NCBI RefSeq assembly: GCF_002072215.1
Contig: NZ_JXMW01000006.1
Coordinates: forward strand, 124,001 to 188,000
Source of the DNA: Methanobrevibacter arboriphilus JCM 13429 = DSM 1125
GTDB lineage: Archaea > Methanobacteriota > Methanobacteria > Methanobacteriales > Methanobacteriaceae
DNA length: 64,000 nucleotides
Direction: 5' to 3'
Shown here: piece after piece, positions 9,189 to 19,592 of the stretch
Layout of the letters: each line of letters opens with the position of its first letter
How positions within the stretch are numbered: position 1 is the stretch's first letter
The notes under the pieces: model-generated
Told to the model about the DNA's origin: nothing
The model's input: only the letters and a program-made list of their open reading frames with translations
The model's database searches: none
Position numbers and translations under genes: made by a program

Positions 9189-11201
9189 ATGTCTAAGATT
9201 TTTATTTCATGTGCATTACCTTATGCAAATGGACCCTGTCATTTAGGGCACTTAAGATCAACATACATTCCTGCAGATATTTATGCTCGTTATAATAGAA
9301 TGATTGATAATGAAGTACTACTAGTTGGTGCAACTGATGAACATGGAACACCAATTGCAGTTAAAGCAGATAAAGAAGGTAAAGAACCTATTGAAATAGC
9401 TACAAGATATCATAAAATGATTGTAAAGGACTTAAAGTCATGTGACATATCATTCGATAGCTTTACACGTACCACTGATGAAATTCACTATAAAATAGCT
9501 CAAAATTTCTTTTTAGATCTATATGGAAAAGATTTAATCTATGAAAAGGAAATAAAACAATTATACTGTGAGAAATGTGAAAAATTCTTACCTGACAGAT
9601 ATGTAGAAGGAACCTGTAAATATTGTAAATCTGAAGGCGCAAGAGGAGATCATTGCGAAAGTTGTGGAAGGCATTTAGATGTGGTGGATTTAATAGATCC
9701 GAAATGTTTAACCTGTAATCATACTCCAATAATAAAAGAATCTAATCATTATTTTTTCAGACTTAGTAGCTTCCAAAAGAGTATTGAAGAATATATAGAT
9801 TCAAATAAAGAAATGCCCGCAAATGTTAAAAATTATGCTAAAAATTGGTTAAAAGAAGGTTTAAATGACTGGATATTAAGTAGAGATATGGATTGGGGTA
9901 TTCCAATTCCTCTTGAAGGAGTAGAAGGAAAGATAATATATGTTTGGGGAGAAGCATTCCTTGGATACATATCCTCTGCTGTTCAATGGTCAGCTAAGAC
10001 TGGAAAAGACTGGCAAGAATATTGGAATGATACAGCAATCCATTTTATTGGAAAAGACATAATCTATCACCATGCACTATTTTGGACATCTCTTCTTGAA
10101 GGATATGGGTGTAGACTACCAACCAATATTATTGCAGGAGAATATCTCTCACTTGAAGGGAAAAAAATGTCTACAAGTCAAAACTGGGTTATTTGGGTGG
10201 AAGATTTTGTTAAAAAATATGATAGTGATTTATTAAGATATTATCTTACAATAAATGCTCCCTTAAGTAAAGATACTGATTTTTCATGGGATGATTTTGG
10301 AAGAAGGATTAACGACGAATTAGCTGATGTACTTGGAAATTTCCTACATAGAACATTTACTTTCACAAAAAAATTCTTTGATAATAAAATTCCAGAATAT
10401 AAAAATCCAAATGATGATGATAGAGCTTTTGAAGTAGCTATTGAAGAGATTCCAAATACCGTGGGAAAATTAATTGAAGAATTTAAATTTAGAGAAGGTT
10501 TAGTCGAGATAATAAAAATAGCTAAAAAAGGAAATAAATACTTTAATGATCAAGAACCTTGGAAAGCTGTTAAAGAAGATAATCAAAGAGCAGCTAACTG
10601 TTTATATTTGTGTAATCAATTGACTAAAGCATTAGCTATATTATTAAAACCTTATATCCCAAATAAAGCTGAAAAAATTGCTAATATATTAAATATACCA
10701 ATAGATACAAAATGGAATGACTCAAAAATTCCTCTTGAAGTTAATCATGCGATAAATAAACCAAAACCATTATTTAAAAAAATAGATGAAGATATCCTAG
10801 AAAAAGAAAAAGAAAACTTATATAAAAATTTAGAAAGTGAAGAAAAAAATCTAGAAAACAAAGAAGAAAAAGGGGGCGAAGAAATGAATGAACAGATTAC
10901 TATTGATGATTTCGGAAAAATGGATATGAGAATAGGTGAAATATTAGAAGCTGAAAAAATAAAAGGTTCTAATAAATTATTAAAGTTACAAGTAAATATA
11001 AAAGAAAAACAAATCCAAGTTGTAGCTGGAATTGGAACTAAATATTCACCTGAAGAATTAATAAATAAAAAAGTAGTTGTTTTAGTCAATTTACCTCCTG
11101 CAAAATTATTCGGAGTAAAATCTGAAGGTATGATACTGGCAAGTGATAGTTCTACTTTATTAGCTTGTGAAGAAGGCGAAGTAGGAGAAAACATAAGATA
11201 A
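9189..11201 (+). CDS. metG: methionyl-tRNA synthetase with C-terminal tRNA-binding domain
   Basis: Charges tRNA-Met in the cytoplasm. The class I HIGH motif appears as HLGH in [13 protein letters not shown], and KMSKS as KKMSTS. Two zinc knuckles are visible (CEKCEKF...CKYC and CESCGRH...CLTC), placing it with the archaeal four-cysteine-pair type. After the anticodon-binding helices and a charged coiled linker (about residues 525-565), residues ~567-670 form a complete OB-fold tRNA-binding domain ([35 protein letters not shown]), as in bacterial MetRS C-termini and Arc1p/EMAP. Starts at ATG behind GGAGG. Confidence 0.97.
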   Translation: MSKIFISCALPYANGPCHLGHLRSTYIPADIYARYNRMIDNEVLLVGATDEHGTPIAVKADKEGKEPIEIATRYHKMIVKDLKSCDISFDSFTRTTDEIHYKIAQNFFLDLYGKDLIYEKEIKQLYCEKCEKFLPDRYVEGTCKYCKSEGARGDHCESCGRHLDVVDLIDPKCLTCNHTPIIKESNHYFFRLSSFQKSIEEYIDSNKEMPANVKNYAKNWLKEGLNDWILSRDMDWGIPIPLEGVEGKIIYVWGEAFLGYISSAVQWSAKTGKDWQEYWNDTAIHFIGKDIIYHHALFWTSLLEGYGCRLPTNIIAGEYLSLEGKKMSTSQNWVIWVEDFVKKYDSDLLRYYLTINAPLSKDTDFSWDDFGRRINDELADVLGNFLHRTFTFTKKFFDNKIPEYKNPNDDDRAFEVAIEEIPNTVGKLIEEFKFREGLVEIIKIAKKGNKYFNDQEPWKAVKEDNQRAANCLYLCNQLTKALAILLKPYIPNKAEKIANILNIPIDTKWNDSKIPLEVNHAINKPKPLFKKIDEDILEKEKENLYKNLESEEKNLENKEEKGGEEMNEQITIDDFGKMDMRIGEILEAEKIKGSNKLLKLQVNIKEKQIQVVAGIGTKYSPEELINKKVVVLVNLPPAKLFGVKSEGMILASDSSTLLACEEGEVGENIR

Positions 11202-11458
11202 CATAGAAATAACATGAAAAGTAATAATATTTCAATATAACATAGAATACAAATATAATATGAAATATAAAAATAGAATATAAGCTATAATAGAATATAA
11301 ATTATAATCAATAGAATATAGACTATAAATATTGAAATATGAACTATAAACAGTAAAATATAAAAATTAAAATCCTATTATATCTAACACACTTCAATAA
11401 AAATGAAATTGGCGTTATTCTTGAATTATTGTAAGTGTTAAGTCCTCACGGTGATTAA

Positions 11459-13102
11459 ATGGATGAATCAATTCTTATTAGTAAAGCTGAAAAATATTTA
11501 AATGAGGTTCAAAATGAAAAAATAAGTTTGGAAAAAATTTCCAAACTAGAATCATTTAAATCAGTTTACTCTATACTTACAAAAAGATTGAGCAATTTGC
11601 AAGAAATGAGAGAAGATATGGATTTAAAAGGCTATACTGCCCCATATCGATCTTTGAATAAGTATGGATCAACTAGTTCAGGAGATATTGCCTTTGAAGA
11701 AATGAGCGAAGTAAATAGGCACGGTCAATACTTTAGAATGAAGGCAACAGCTAAAAAAAACGTATTAGATCGGGTTAAATCTGCAATTGATGCTCATAAA
11801 ATAGCTATAGGGCATTTAGAAGAATTTGGAATCTTTAAATGTGAATCTTGTTCTAAATCATATAAACCCTCAGCATTCATAGAACTATCTAAAAAAAAAT
11901 CAGCAAATAATAGAAATATTGAAAATATTGAAAACAAGGAAAATATATCAAAATTAGAAGAAAAAGAAGAATGTTCATGTGGCTGTAATGATTTTAAATT
12001 CGAAATTAATAAAACGGGAGTTTATAGATTAGAAATCATTCCTTACTTGCCATTATCTGGAAATTATATGGTTTTAATGTCTGAAATGACAAGTTGGGGA
12101 AGAGAATCCTTTAAAAAAGTTTTAAGTATATTGAAACAAGAAAGAAAAGGTGTAGTGAAAACCGTTTCAGCAGTTATAAAATTTAAAGAAAATGACAGAT
12201 GGATAAGGAAAAGAGTTTCACTAGATTCTGAATATGTCAATAGCTATGAAGAAGAAATAAGAAAAGAATATGGTAAAAATGTAAGAATTGAATTTCTGCA
12301 ATTTCATAGAACTAAACCAACTATAATCAATGATAAACATGCTAGAACTGCACTAGCTATTGGATATGCTAAATATGCAGAAAATATTGTTCAAAACAAT
12401 AAAGAATCCATATTAAAAGATAAGATTAGTAATATTTACAAATTAGCTAAATACGATGAAATTGTGAGAGATGTAAAACTACAAAGACCTAAATTCGTTG
12501 TTGGGGAAGATTCACTAGAAGAATGGAGAAGATTTGAAACTGAAAATAGATTAAAAACTGTTGGATTAATGAGTAAAAGAGAAAATCTAGATCCTCAATT
12601 AAAACAAGATATCCATAAAAGAAAAAATGTTGAAAAAAGAGTATTTTCAGAAGTAGCTTCAACATTAATACTATGGGATATTTTTAAATATTACTTAACA
12701 ACTTCACAAGACAGACGAAAAAGATATGGAGGTCCTTTCCCATATCTCCGTAGTGATATTGATAGAAAACAAAGAAGAATATTTGAAAATATAAACAAAG
12801 AAGTTGTTAATATCTTAAAAAATAATGAAAATGAAAAAATAATTGAATTAAATAATATGGATTTATTACTGAATAAAAAATTTAATTTAGAAAAGAAAAT
12901 AAAAGGATCCAATATAAAAATTGATTATGTTTCACTTGGAGCAGCTATTATAAGCTCAAATTGTAATATTCCAGTTTCTTTATCTTCAAAAACATTCAAT
13001 GTTACTGAAAAAAGTGTTGAAAATGGAATAAAAAACATTGATACTTTTAAAAAGCCAAAAAGCAATAAATCTAAAAAATTCTTAGAAATGATAAAGAAAT
13101 AA
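11459..13102 (+). CDS. DUF530 family protein (methanogen-conserved, zinc-ribbon containing)
   Basis: A 547-residue cytoplasmic protein resembling the DUF530 family known only from methanogens and relatives. It has an N-terminal helical region, the segment ATAKKNVLDRVKSAIDAHK, and a split zinc ribbon (CESCSKSY around residue 125 and CSCGC around residue 175, separated by a variable asparagine/lysine-rich insert). The motif TGVYRLEIIPYLPLSGNYM follows, and the C-terminal half is helical and strongly basic. The function is unknown; the zinc ribbon and basic character suggest nucleic-acid binding (inference). Clear GGTGATTAA before the ATG. The next gene follows 78 bp later and may be co-transcribed. 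Confidence 0.7.
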   Translation: MDESILISKAEKYLNEVQNEKISLEKISKLESFKSVYSILTKRLSNLQEMREDMDLKGYTAPYRSLNKYGSTSSGDIAFEEMSEVNRHGQYFRMKATAKKNVLDRVKSAIDAHKIAIGHLEEFGIFKCESCSKSYKPSAFIELSKKKSANNRNIENIENKENISKLEEKEECSCGCNDFKFEINKTGVYRLEIIPYLPLSGNYMVLMSEMTSWGRESFKKVLSILKQERKGVVKTVSAVIKFKENDRWIRKRVSLDSEYVNSYEEEIRKEYGKNVRIEFLQFHRTKPTIINDKHARTALAIGYAKYAENIVQNNKESILKDKISNIYKLAKYDEIVRDVKLQRPKFVVGEDSLEEWRRFETENRLKTVGLMSKRENLDPQLKQDIHKRKNVEKRVFSEVASTLILWDIFKYYLTTSQDRRKRYGGPFPYLRSDIDRKQRRIFENINKEVVNILKNNENEKIIELNNMDLLLNKKFNLEKKIKGSNIKIDYVSLGAAIISSNCNIPVSLSSKTFNVTEKSVENGIKNIDTFKKPKSNKSKKFLEMIKK

Positions 13103-13180
13103 ACTTAGAAATAAAAAAGAAATGAAAAAGAAATAAGCTTAGAAATAAAGAAGAAGTAAATAATATATTTATAGATTAAA

Positions 13181-13687
13181 ATGCTAGATAAAGATAAAAA
13201 TAAAAAAGAGGCAGAAACAATCCATATTAGCTCTCAACTAAGTTCAAAAATGATTGTTAATCTGATGGATGAATATCCTAACTTAAAAAGAATTACATGT
13301 CCTCCTAGCATATATAAAAGAATTTCAAAAAAATATTTAGAAGCTTTAGAAGAATTAGAAATAGAAGTAGAAATTAAGCATAATTGGACCACTAGAATAA
13401 AATATAGTGATGAAAAAAAAGAAGAAGTCATCAAATTAATAAAAAGTGGTAAAACTCCAACTGAAGTAGCAGAATACCTAAATTTACCTGTAAAAACTAT
13501 ATATTATATGAAAAATAGTTATGATAAAGAGAAATTCAAGTTAAAAAGAGGTAAAAAGAATAAATATAATGATGCTACAAGAACAAGAATAAAAAATTTA
13601 GCTAAGTCAGGAGTTCCAGTTAAAAAAATTGCAAAAAAAGAAAATATTCCTCTTAGAACTGTTTATCATATAATAAAAAATAGTTAA
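13181..13687 (+). CDS. DUF1699-like protein with two helix-turn-helix repeats
   Basis: A 168-residue protein. Residues ~12-62 resemble the archaeal DUF1699 family (IHISSQ... YPNLKRITCPPSIYKRISKK). The C-terminal part holds two resolvase-type helix-turn-helix units: KSGKTPTEVAEYLNLPVKTI (about residues 90-110) and KSGVPVKKIAKKENIPLRTV (about 145-163). A DNA-binding regulatory role is likely but the target is unknown. It sits 78 bp after the DUF530 gene on the same strand. The ribosome binding site is weak; the ATG was chosen as the only start that includes the whole first domain. Confidence 0.6.
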   Translation: MLDKDKNKKEAETIHISSQLSSKMIVNLMDEYPNLKRITCPPSIYKRISKKYLEALEELEIEVEIKHNWTTRIKYSDEKKEEVIKLIKSGKTPTEVAEYLNLPVKTIYYMKNSYDKEKFKLKRGKKNKYNDATRTRIKNLAKSGVPVKKIAKKENIPLRTVYHIIKNS

Positions 13688-13702
13688 GATTAATAATAAG
13701 TT

Positions 13703-13894
13703 TATATTAAATAAAATAATAGTATATTAAATAAAATAAATATATATTAAATAATAAACAGTTATATTAAAAATAAGATAAAATTATAGAAATAAGAACT
13801 ATAATAAAAGTATAGAAATAAGAACTATAATAAAACTATAAAATAGAGATTATAGAAATAAAATACATATAAACAATAAAATAAAGGTGAAAAA
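13703..13894. repeat. intergenic tandem repeats before the MraY-like gene
   Basis: This gap contains an imperfect ~16-bp unit (ATATTAAATAAAATAA-like) and then two copies of a ~27-bp unit containing AGAAATAAGAACTATAATAA. No gene is visible. Confidence 0.7.
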
Positions 13895-14926
13895 TTGATA
13901 AATCTACTTACTACAAATCCTGAAATTACAATTGTCCTAGTTTCAGCTATCTGTGGTATTTTAGGGTTTTTTGTAACTAGGTTCACAATGCCTAGACTAA
14001 TAAGAAAGCTTGAAAAAGCAAATATCATAGGGAAAGATATTCATAAAACTGCTAAGCCAATAGTGGCTGAAATGGGTGGAATAGGGATCTTATTTGGATT
14101 TATAATAGGTATATTTGCTGGAATATATTTACATCCAATTATAACTTTTCAACTGACAGTTGTTTTAGTAGTTATACTCCTTGTTGGGATTATAGGTATG
14201 GTAGATGATTTATTAACATTATCCTCAAAAGAAAAATTTATTTTACTATTTCTTGCAGGTATTCCTTTGATATGGATTGCACCTCCAAATGTTGGATTGT
14301 TATACATAATTTTAATCCCTATAGCTGTTTCAATAGTAGCTAATCTTACAAATATGTTAGCAGGTTTAAATGGAATTGAATCAGGTCTTGGAGTAATAGC
14401 TATGACCTCATTAACCATATCTTGTATAATATTAGGCAAATATGATGTAGCTATTATAAGTATGAGTATGTTAGGAGCATTAATTGCATTTTTACTTTAT
14501 AATAAATATCCTTCACGAGTATTTCCAGGAGATACTGGGACTTTAATTATTGGAGCAGCAATAGCAGCAATAGCTTTTATTGGTAGGATGAAATTAATCG
14601 CATTTATTGTTCTTTTTCCAAATATACTTGATGCAGCTATGAAATTTTATAGTGCAGGAGTCATGGAAAGACAACAACACAGACCAACAGAAGTTAATAA
14701 TGATGGTAAGCTGATAATTCCTGATCAAGGCTTTAAATCATTAATTAGATTAGTTCTTAGAAAACCGATTAGTGAAAAAGAAGCTGTGAGAATAATTTGG
14801 GGAATCGGAATTTTATTTGGAATACTTGGAATTATAGTGGCAATAATACTTCCAGATATAATTGGAAATACCACTCTAGCTCAATTCATTAAATACAAAG
14901 ATATTTTATATTATTTATTTAATTAA
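13895..14926 (+). CDS. MraY/WecA-like glycosyl-1-phosphate transferase (glycosyltransferase family 4)
   Basis: A polytopic membrane enzyme (about ten transmembrane helices, 343 residues) of the polyprenyl-phosphate N-acetylhexosamine-1-phosphate transferase superfamily. Diagnostic motifs are MVDDLLTLSSKEKF (metal/phosphate site), MLAGLNGIESG and FPGDTGTL, plus a histidine-containing cytoplasmic loop with HRPTEVNNDGK. It would load a sugar phosphate onto an isoprenoid lipid carrier. In pseudomurein-walled methanogens this is expected for wall-precursor or N-glycan synthesis; the sequence alone does not decide which. The start is TTG at 13895 behind GGTGA. This is one of several membrane genes here with a TTG start. 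Confidence 0.88.
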   Translation: MINLLTTNPEITIVLVSAICGILGFFVTRFTMPRLIRKLEKANIIGKDIHKTAKPIVAEMGGIGILFGFIIGIFAGIYLHPIITFQLTVVLVVILLVGIIGMVDDLLTLSSKEKFILLFLAGIPLIWIAPPNVGLLYIILIPIAVSIVANLTNMLAGLNGIESGLGVIAMTSLTISCIILGKYDVAIISMSMLGALIAFLLYNKYPSRVFPGDTGTLIIGAAIAAIAFIGRMKLIAFIVLFPNILDAAMKFYSAGVMERQQHRPTEVNNDGKLIIPDQGFKSLIRLVLRKPISEKEAVRIIWGIGILFGILGIIVAIILPDIIGNTTLAQFIKYKDILYYLFN

Positions 14927-15310
14927 AGTATCATAAATATTCAATATTATTATAATTATATTTTATAATTATATTTTATATAATAATTAATATTATTAAT
15001 ATAGTAATAATGATTAATAAAAATACTAATATTACTAATATTATTAAATGTTCAGTATTACAATAATACTAAAAATAATATTGAGCATAATAATACTAGA
15101 TATAACAATAAATATATAAATACTAACTATAATAATATTGGATATAATAATACTAAATATAATAATATTAATTATAATAATAGTAAGTATAATAATACTA
15201 ACTATAATAATATTAATTATAGTAATGTTAAGTATAATAATACTAATTATATTAATACTAAATATAATAACATCTAAAAACTATAGAATACAACATAAAA
15301 ACTAGAAAAA
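14927..15310. repeat. ~12-bp period ATAATAATACTAA-type repeat tract
   Basis: This 380-bp gap is a degenerate minisatellite (TATAATAATACTAAC/TATAATAATATTAAT variants from about 15100 to 15280) between convergent genes. No coding region is visible. Confidence 0.75.
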
Positions 15311-15841
15311 TTAAATCCATTGAACATTAGCAGTTGTATAAACATGATGATTAGAAAAACAAGGATTATGTAATGCATTAGTTAAGTTAGATGTGTCAAA
15401 TGCCATAGTAATACTTTTTCTTAAATTAAAATTTATTCTATCTCCTGTTGAAGTCCTATCCCCTTTCAACATTACTGAAGAAGATGATACAAAAGCCTTT
15501 ATTTGAATACTTGTTCTATTATATCTACTATCATATCCCCTATTAATAGTTTCTATTTTTACTAATTTAACAGAATTAGGATGTGTTAAAACAGAATTAT
15601 TAATTTTATATTTATTATAAGCACTTTTTTCAAAAACACTTAACCTTCCACCATCTAAACCAGTGGTAGCACCATTTTTAGCTGCTAAAATAGATAAATT
15701 TAAATCATATTCTTGAGCTAAAGAGTTAATTAATAATAAAGCTAGAATTATACCAAAACTAATTAAAAAAAGAAACTCAATAGATCCTTGTCCTTTATTT
15801 TCGTTTTTAAACACCATTTTATCAATAAATATATTATTCAA
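15311..15841 (-). CDS. class III signal peptide (archaeal pilin/adhesin-like) protein
   Basis: A 176-residue secreted protein with a typical class III signal: NKGQGSIEFLFLISFG, where prepilin peptidase (EppA/FlaK type) would cut before QGSIEF and the hydrophobic helix packs into a pilus core. The rest is a beta-rich ectodomain with many serines and asparagines. It begins at ATG 15817 or TTG 15841; the nearer ATG gives a signal of usual length. A second protein with a similar N-terminus lies just upstream on the same strand (15945-16409), so the two probably form a small pilus or surface-appendage locus. Confidence 0.75.
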   Translation of the reverse strand: MNNIFIDKMVFKNENKGQGSIEFLFLISFGIILALLLINSLAQEYDLNLSILAAKNGATTGLDGGRLSVFEKSAYNKYKINNSVLTHPNSVKLVKIETINRGYDSRYNRTSIQIKAFVSSSSVMLKGDRTSTGDRINFNLRKSITMAFDTSNLTNALHNPCFSNHHVYTTANVQWI

Positions 15842-15944
15842 TAGATTAAGATTAATTTATTACTAAAATATCAATAAATATAGAGTTATATTGTTACAAA
15901 CATTGTATAATTACAATAAAAACTATTTAATAATTTACAAATTA

Positions 15945-16409
15945 CTAATCATTATAAATTTGAATTACAGTTAAATTATTATTATCTAATGATTTTTTAA
16001 TTTTATATGAATTTCCAGGATATATTTTAACTTCTTCAATAGGGTCAAGGTTAACATTGACTATTCTAATAGGTATTAAAGCAGAATCAGCTTTTTTGTT
16101 TTCTAATTCTAAAACAACTTCATCATAGTTTATTGTTATTCTAAAATCTTTACCCGAAATGTTATCTGGAATATTAATTTCCTTCATATGCCCTAAATTG
16201 TTGGAATTAACTTGATTTATAGTATTAGCAATATTATCAATTAATATTCTCCCACCCATATCTTCTTCAATTGTTTTTTGATCTTCTAAAGCGTTTCCAA
16301 TGAGATTCAAAACAATGATTCCAATTGTCAAAGTTAAAAATATTGAAAATAAAAAATCAATTGTATATACTCCTCTTGAATCCATGTAAAAGTCTTTATT
16401 GATTTCCAT
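15945..16409 (-). CDS. pilin-like membrane-anchored protein
   Basis: A 154-residue protein with a short N-terminal cytoplasmic piece, then SRGVYTIDFLFSIFLTLTIG, a single hydrophobic helix that echoes the class III signal of the neighbouring protein (Gly, then a hydrophobic stretch with one acidic residue at position 5-6). The remainder is a predicted extracellular beta domain (DNISGKDFRITINYD, PIRIVNVNLDPIEEVKIYPG). It is probably a minor pilin or pilus accessory protein, but the processing site is less canonical than in the neighbour. The function is inferred from context. Confidence 0.55.
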   Translation of the reverse strand: MEINKDFYMDSRGVYTIDFLFSIFLTLTIGIIVLNLIGNALEDQKTIEEDMGGRILIDNIANTINQVNSNNLGHMKEINIPDNISGKDFRITINYDEVVLELENKKADSALIPIRIVNVNLDPIEEVKIYPGNSYKIKKSLDNNNLTVIQIYND

Positions 16410-16761
16410 TAAAAAGGTTTGCTGATTTTTTATTGTAAAAACAAGTCCTCAAAGTTATTTTAAGATAAAAACATTAAATTAATAGAATATATTAAAATTT
16501 ACTTGAAAAATTTTCAAAAAAAAGACAATTTTACAAGAAAAGAACAAAAATAAAGAAGAATTGAAATAAGAAAACAAAAAGAGAATAAAATAAAAAAATA
16601 ATAGAAAAATAATAAAAATATAAGAAAAATAATAAAAAAATAATAGAAAAATAATAAAAATATTAGAAAAATATTAAAAATAAGAAATATTTAAAATAAA
16701 AATAGATGAAATAGAAATAATAATATAATCAAAAGTACAAAAATAAATATCAGTTGATAAT
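16410..16761. repeat. A-rich repeat tract in a divergent intergenic region
   Basis: Divergent spacer. Bases 16580-16690 are AATAATAGAAAAATAATAAAA-type tandem repeats. No coding region is seen. Promoters for both flanking genes must lie here but cannot be told apart from the background. Confidence 0.6.
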
Positions 16762-17340
16762 ATGTATGAATTATTATTATTTACTGGGGGCATTTATAAA
16801 TTCAATGAATTTAAAGAATTTATAGATGATTTAGGTGGATTGATAATTGAAATGGAAAGTTTCAAAATTAGTAGAGGAATGTATTTTTTAAGTGAAGAAG
16901 TAAAAGTCCTAATACTTGTTCCAATTGGAGAAAAAAAAGAAATAACCCATTTTGCTAAAAAGATTAAAGGATCTATTGAACCAGTACTAATGGAAGAAAA
17001 AGAATGTGAAAAAGTAATATTAATATTTGAAATCTATAAAAAGCTAAAAATTAATGAATTAACAAGTATTGAAAATATAATAGATCATTTAATAAATAAT
17101 ACTAACTTTATTGAAATAAAAAACCCAAAAAACGAATTATCATATAACAAATATGAAAAAAATAAAATAGAAGAATCCATAACAAATCTCCAAATAAAAA
17201 AAGAAAATTATAAAAAAGAAGAATTTTTAGAAAAGGTTGTTGATTTACTAATTATTATGGAAAAAATGAAGATAATAGAAACAGTAGAAAAAAAAGAAAA
17301 GATAGAATCAACTTATTTTAAGATAAAAATTCATAAATAA
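16762..17340 (+). CDS. unrecognised cytoplasmic protein of methanogen type
   Basis: A 192-residue protein with no transmembrane segment or signal. The first 95 residues have alternating hydrophobic strands (MYELLLFTGGIYKFNEFKEF, then VKVLILVPIGEKKEI) suggesting a small alpha/beta domain; the C-terminal half is a lysine/glutamate-rich helical region with possible coiled coil. I do not recognise the family. It is followed on the same strand by the DUF166 gene after about 130 bp. Composition and length argue for a real gene (start MYELLLF behind GTTGATAAT). Confidence 0.6.
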   Translation: MYELLLFTGGIYKFNEFKEFIDDLGGLIIEMESFKISRGMYFLSEEVKVLILVPIGEKKEITHFAKKIKGSIEPVLMEEKECEKVILIFEIYKKLKINELTSIENIIDHLINNTNFIEIKNPKNELSYNKYEKNKIEESITNLQIKKENYKKEEFLEKVVDLLIIMEKMKIIETVEKKEKIESTYFKIKIHK

Positions 17341-17472
17341 ATAAAAAATAAAAAAGCTAAAAATAAAAGTAAAAGCTCAAAATAGAATTTTATCATTATA
17401 TAATTTAAGAATGATTAAGAATATACTAAAAAAATAATTAAGAGGACACTAAAAAATAATTGAGAGGATAAA

Positions 17473-18417
17473 ATGAAAATTTTCATACTTAGTTCAGGAG
17501 AATACGGATCCAAAATAGTAAATGGAATAGCTACTCATGGTTTTGCATCTAACATTATAGGCATACATGAATTTCCATCTGAAGATGATTTACCAGAGTT
17601 TATAGATGATATAAGTAGTTATATACCTGAAAATATTCCTGAATCAGACTTAATAATAGCAGTTGGACTTTATGGAGATATAAACATGGTTATTCCAGAG
17701 GTAGTTAAGAAATCAGGAGCTAAATCTGTAATTGCTCCCATTTATCATCCAAAACAATTACCATTAGGACTTCAAAATGAAATAATAAGTGAATTAGATG
17801 ATAATACAACCATTGTATTTCCTAAACCTTTCTGTGGACTAACTCCAATAGGAGATGAATTTATTGATAAATTTACAGAAGTATTTGGAAGACCTAAGTT
17901 TGAAATAGAAACTGATAGTGAATCTGAAGAAACTGATTTAGATAGTAATATTTCTTCTATAAAAGTTATAAGAGGAGCTCCTTGTGGTTCAAGCTGGTTT
18001 ATAGCTGAAAACTTAAATGGAGTTTCAGTTAAAGATGCTGAATTTGAAGCAAACAATAAACTTCATAATTTTCCTTGTGTTGCTTCAATGGCAACGGATA
18101 ATGCTACTGGAGACACAATATTACATATTGCAAGTTATAGAACAAAAGAAGCTATTAAAAGGGCTCTTGGTTTCACTTTTAAAGTTCCAATGGTGGATGA
18201 AGAAGCTTGTGAAGGATTTGAAGAATGTGAAAATGCCTGTTTAAACTCTTGTCCAAATGTTTTAACCGGTGTTGATACTATTTACTATAATGATGATGGT
18301 AAAGCTGTAATAGACCCTGTATCATGTGGAGTATGTGAAATTTGTATTCATGAATGTCCTTATGGAGCTATTGAAGTATATGAAAAAAGAGTTAATATTA
18401 AAAAAGATAATGAATAA
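17473..18417 (+). CDS. DUF166 family protein with C-terminal ferredoxin domain
   Basis: A 314-residue protein of the DUF166 family, conserved in methanogens and sometimes misnamed thymidylate synthase. The N-terminus is alpha/beta (MKIFILSSGEYGSKIVNGIA), the middle carries APIYHPKQLPLGLQNEI and a conserved RGAPCGSSWF motif. Residues ~255-305 hold cysteine clusters (CEGFEECENACLNSCP and CGVCEICIHECPYGAI) typical of two 4Fe-4S centres. An acidic serine-rich insert (ETDSESEETDLDS) is probably a surface loop. A cytoplasmic redox role is likely, but the reaction is unknown. ATG start behind GAGAGGATAAA. Confidence 0.75.
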   Translation: MKIFILSSGEYGSKIVNGIATHGFASNIIGIHEFPSEDDLPEFIDDISSYIPENIPESDLIIAVGLYGDINMVIPEVVKKSGAKSVIAPIYHPKQLPLGLQNEIISELDDNTTIVFPKPFCGLTPIGDEFIDKFTEVFGRPKFEIETDSESEETDLDSNISSIKVIRGAPCGSSWFIAENLNGVSVKDAEFEANNKLHNFPCVASMATDNATGDTILHIASYRTKEAIKRALGFTFKVPMVDEEACEGFEECENACLNSCPNVLTGVDTIYYNDDGKAVIDPVSCGVCEICIHECPYGAIEVYEKRVNIKKDNE

Positions 18418-18821
18418 GACTAATGAATAAATATACTGAATAAATATATTTAATAAAAATCAAATTTTAGTTAATATAATAAAAATTAATACACATGCAC
18501 TGTTATACAATATTAACAAATACTAACATACAATAGAAATACTGATTATAATACAAGAACTGTTATAAATATTAATACACATACTGATTATACAATAATA
18601 CAATTATTAATTATAGAATAGATAATACAAATAAAATGCAAGAATAATAAATACAAAGAACAAGAATAACAAAAATAATAAGGATAATAAAAGTAATAAG
18701 GATAATAAAAATAATAAAAGTAATAAAAATAATAAGAACAATAAAATACTATTTTCAATACATTAAAATTATTAAAAAATAAGACATTAAAAAACATAGT
18801 GTAAATTAATCATGTGATATA
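18418..18821. repeat. repeat-rich spacer before cbiF
   Basis: Bases 18480-18600 hold repeats around AATATTAATACACATACTGATTATA, and 18650-18740 hold AATAATAAAAGTAATAAGGAT-type units. No gene is seen. Confidence 0.65.
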
Positions 18822-19592
18822 ATGAAAGGAAAAGTGATTTTCATAGGTGCTGGTCCTGGAGACCCAAAATTATTAACAATTGGTGGATATCAAGCGATTG
18901 AAAAAGCAGATATAATTATATATGCAGGTTCATTAGTTAATCCAGAAGTTCTAAATCATAGAAAAAAAACTGCTGAAGTGTACAATAGTGCAACGATTGA
19001 TTTAAATCAAATAATAGAAATTATTGAAAAAGGAATAGATAACAATAAAGCAATCGCTAGAGTCCATACTGGAGATCCATCAATTTATGGGGCGATTGGT
19101 GAACAAATCAGAGAATTGGAAAAAAGAAATATAGAATATGAAATAATTCCAGGAGTTAGTTCTGTCTTTGCAACAGCTGCAGCCCTTGAATCCGAGCTAA
19201 CACTACCTGAAATATCACAAACAGTGATAATAACTAGACCTGAAGGAAGAACCCCAAAACCTGAAAAAGAAAGTTTAGCTAGCCTAGCAACACATCAAGC
19301 AACTATGTGCATATTCCTTGGAGTTGGAATGATTGAAAAAGTTGTAGAAGAACTTAAAAATGGTTTTGATGGTAAAGAAGGTTATAATGAAAACACTCCA
19401 ATTGCTGTAGTTAAAAAAGCTTCATGGAAAGAACAGTTAATAGTTAAAGGAACTTTATCTGATATTGTAAATAAAGTCAAAAAAGCAAATATTACTAAAA
19501 CTGCTATGATTGTTGTTGGAGAAGTCCTTGATCCAGGAGACTTTGAAAGTTCAAAGCTATATGATCCTAACTTTAAACACGAATATAGATAA
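18822..19592 (+). CDS. cbiF: cobalt-precorrin-4 C11-methyltransferase
   Basis: A SAM-dependent methyltransferase of the corrin ring in anaerobic cobamide synthesis; methanogens need cobamides for methyltransferases. A 256-residue uroporphyrinogen/precorrin methyltransferase fold: VIFIGAGPGDPKLLTIGG at the N-terminus, YAGSLVNPEVL, ARVHTGDPSIYGAIGEQ, YEIIPGVSSVFATAAAL, and TMCIFLGVGMIEKVVEEL. The GSLV and TGDPSIYG forms match the CbiF/CobM branch rather than CbiL or CbiH. It is a single gene here; other cobamide genes are not in the window. Weak binding site TGTGATATA before the ATG. Confidence 0.93.
   Translation: MKGKVIFIGAGPGDPKLLTIGGYQAIEKADIIIYAGSLVNPEVLNHRKKTAEVYNSATIDLNQIIEIIEKGIDNNKAIARVHTGDPSIYGAIGEQIRELEKRNIEYEIIPGVSSVFATAAALESELTLPEISQTVIITRPEGRTPKPEKESLASLATHQATMCIFLGVGMIEKVVEELKNGFDGKEGYNENTPIAVVKKASWKEQLIVKGTLSDIVNKVKKANITKTAMIVVGEVLDPGDFESSKLYDPNFKHEYR

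Noticed and set aside
17473-18417. Thymidylate synthase
   Set aside because: This name is sometimes given to DUF166 proteins, but the sequence has no thymidylate synthase active-site signature and ends in ferredoxin-type cysteine motifs.
18588-18797. 69-residue minus-strand frame rich in YFYYF repeats
   Set aside because: A translation of the AATAATAAAAGT repeat tract; no binding site.
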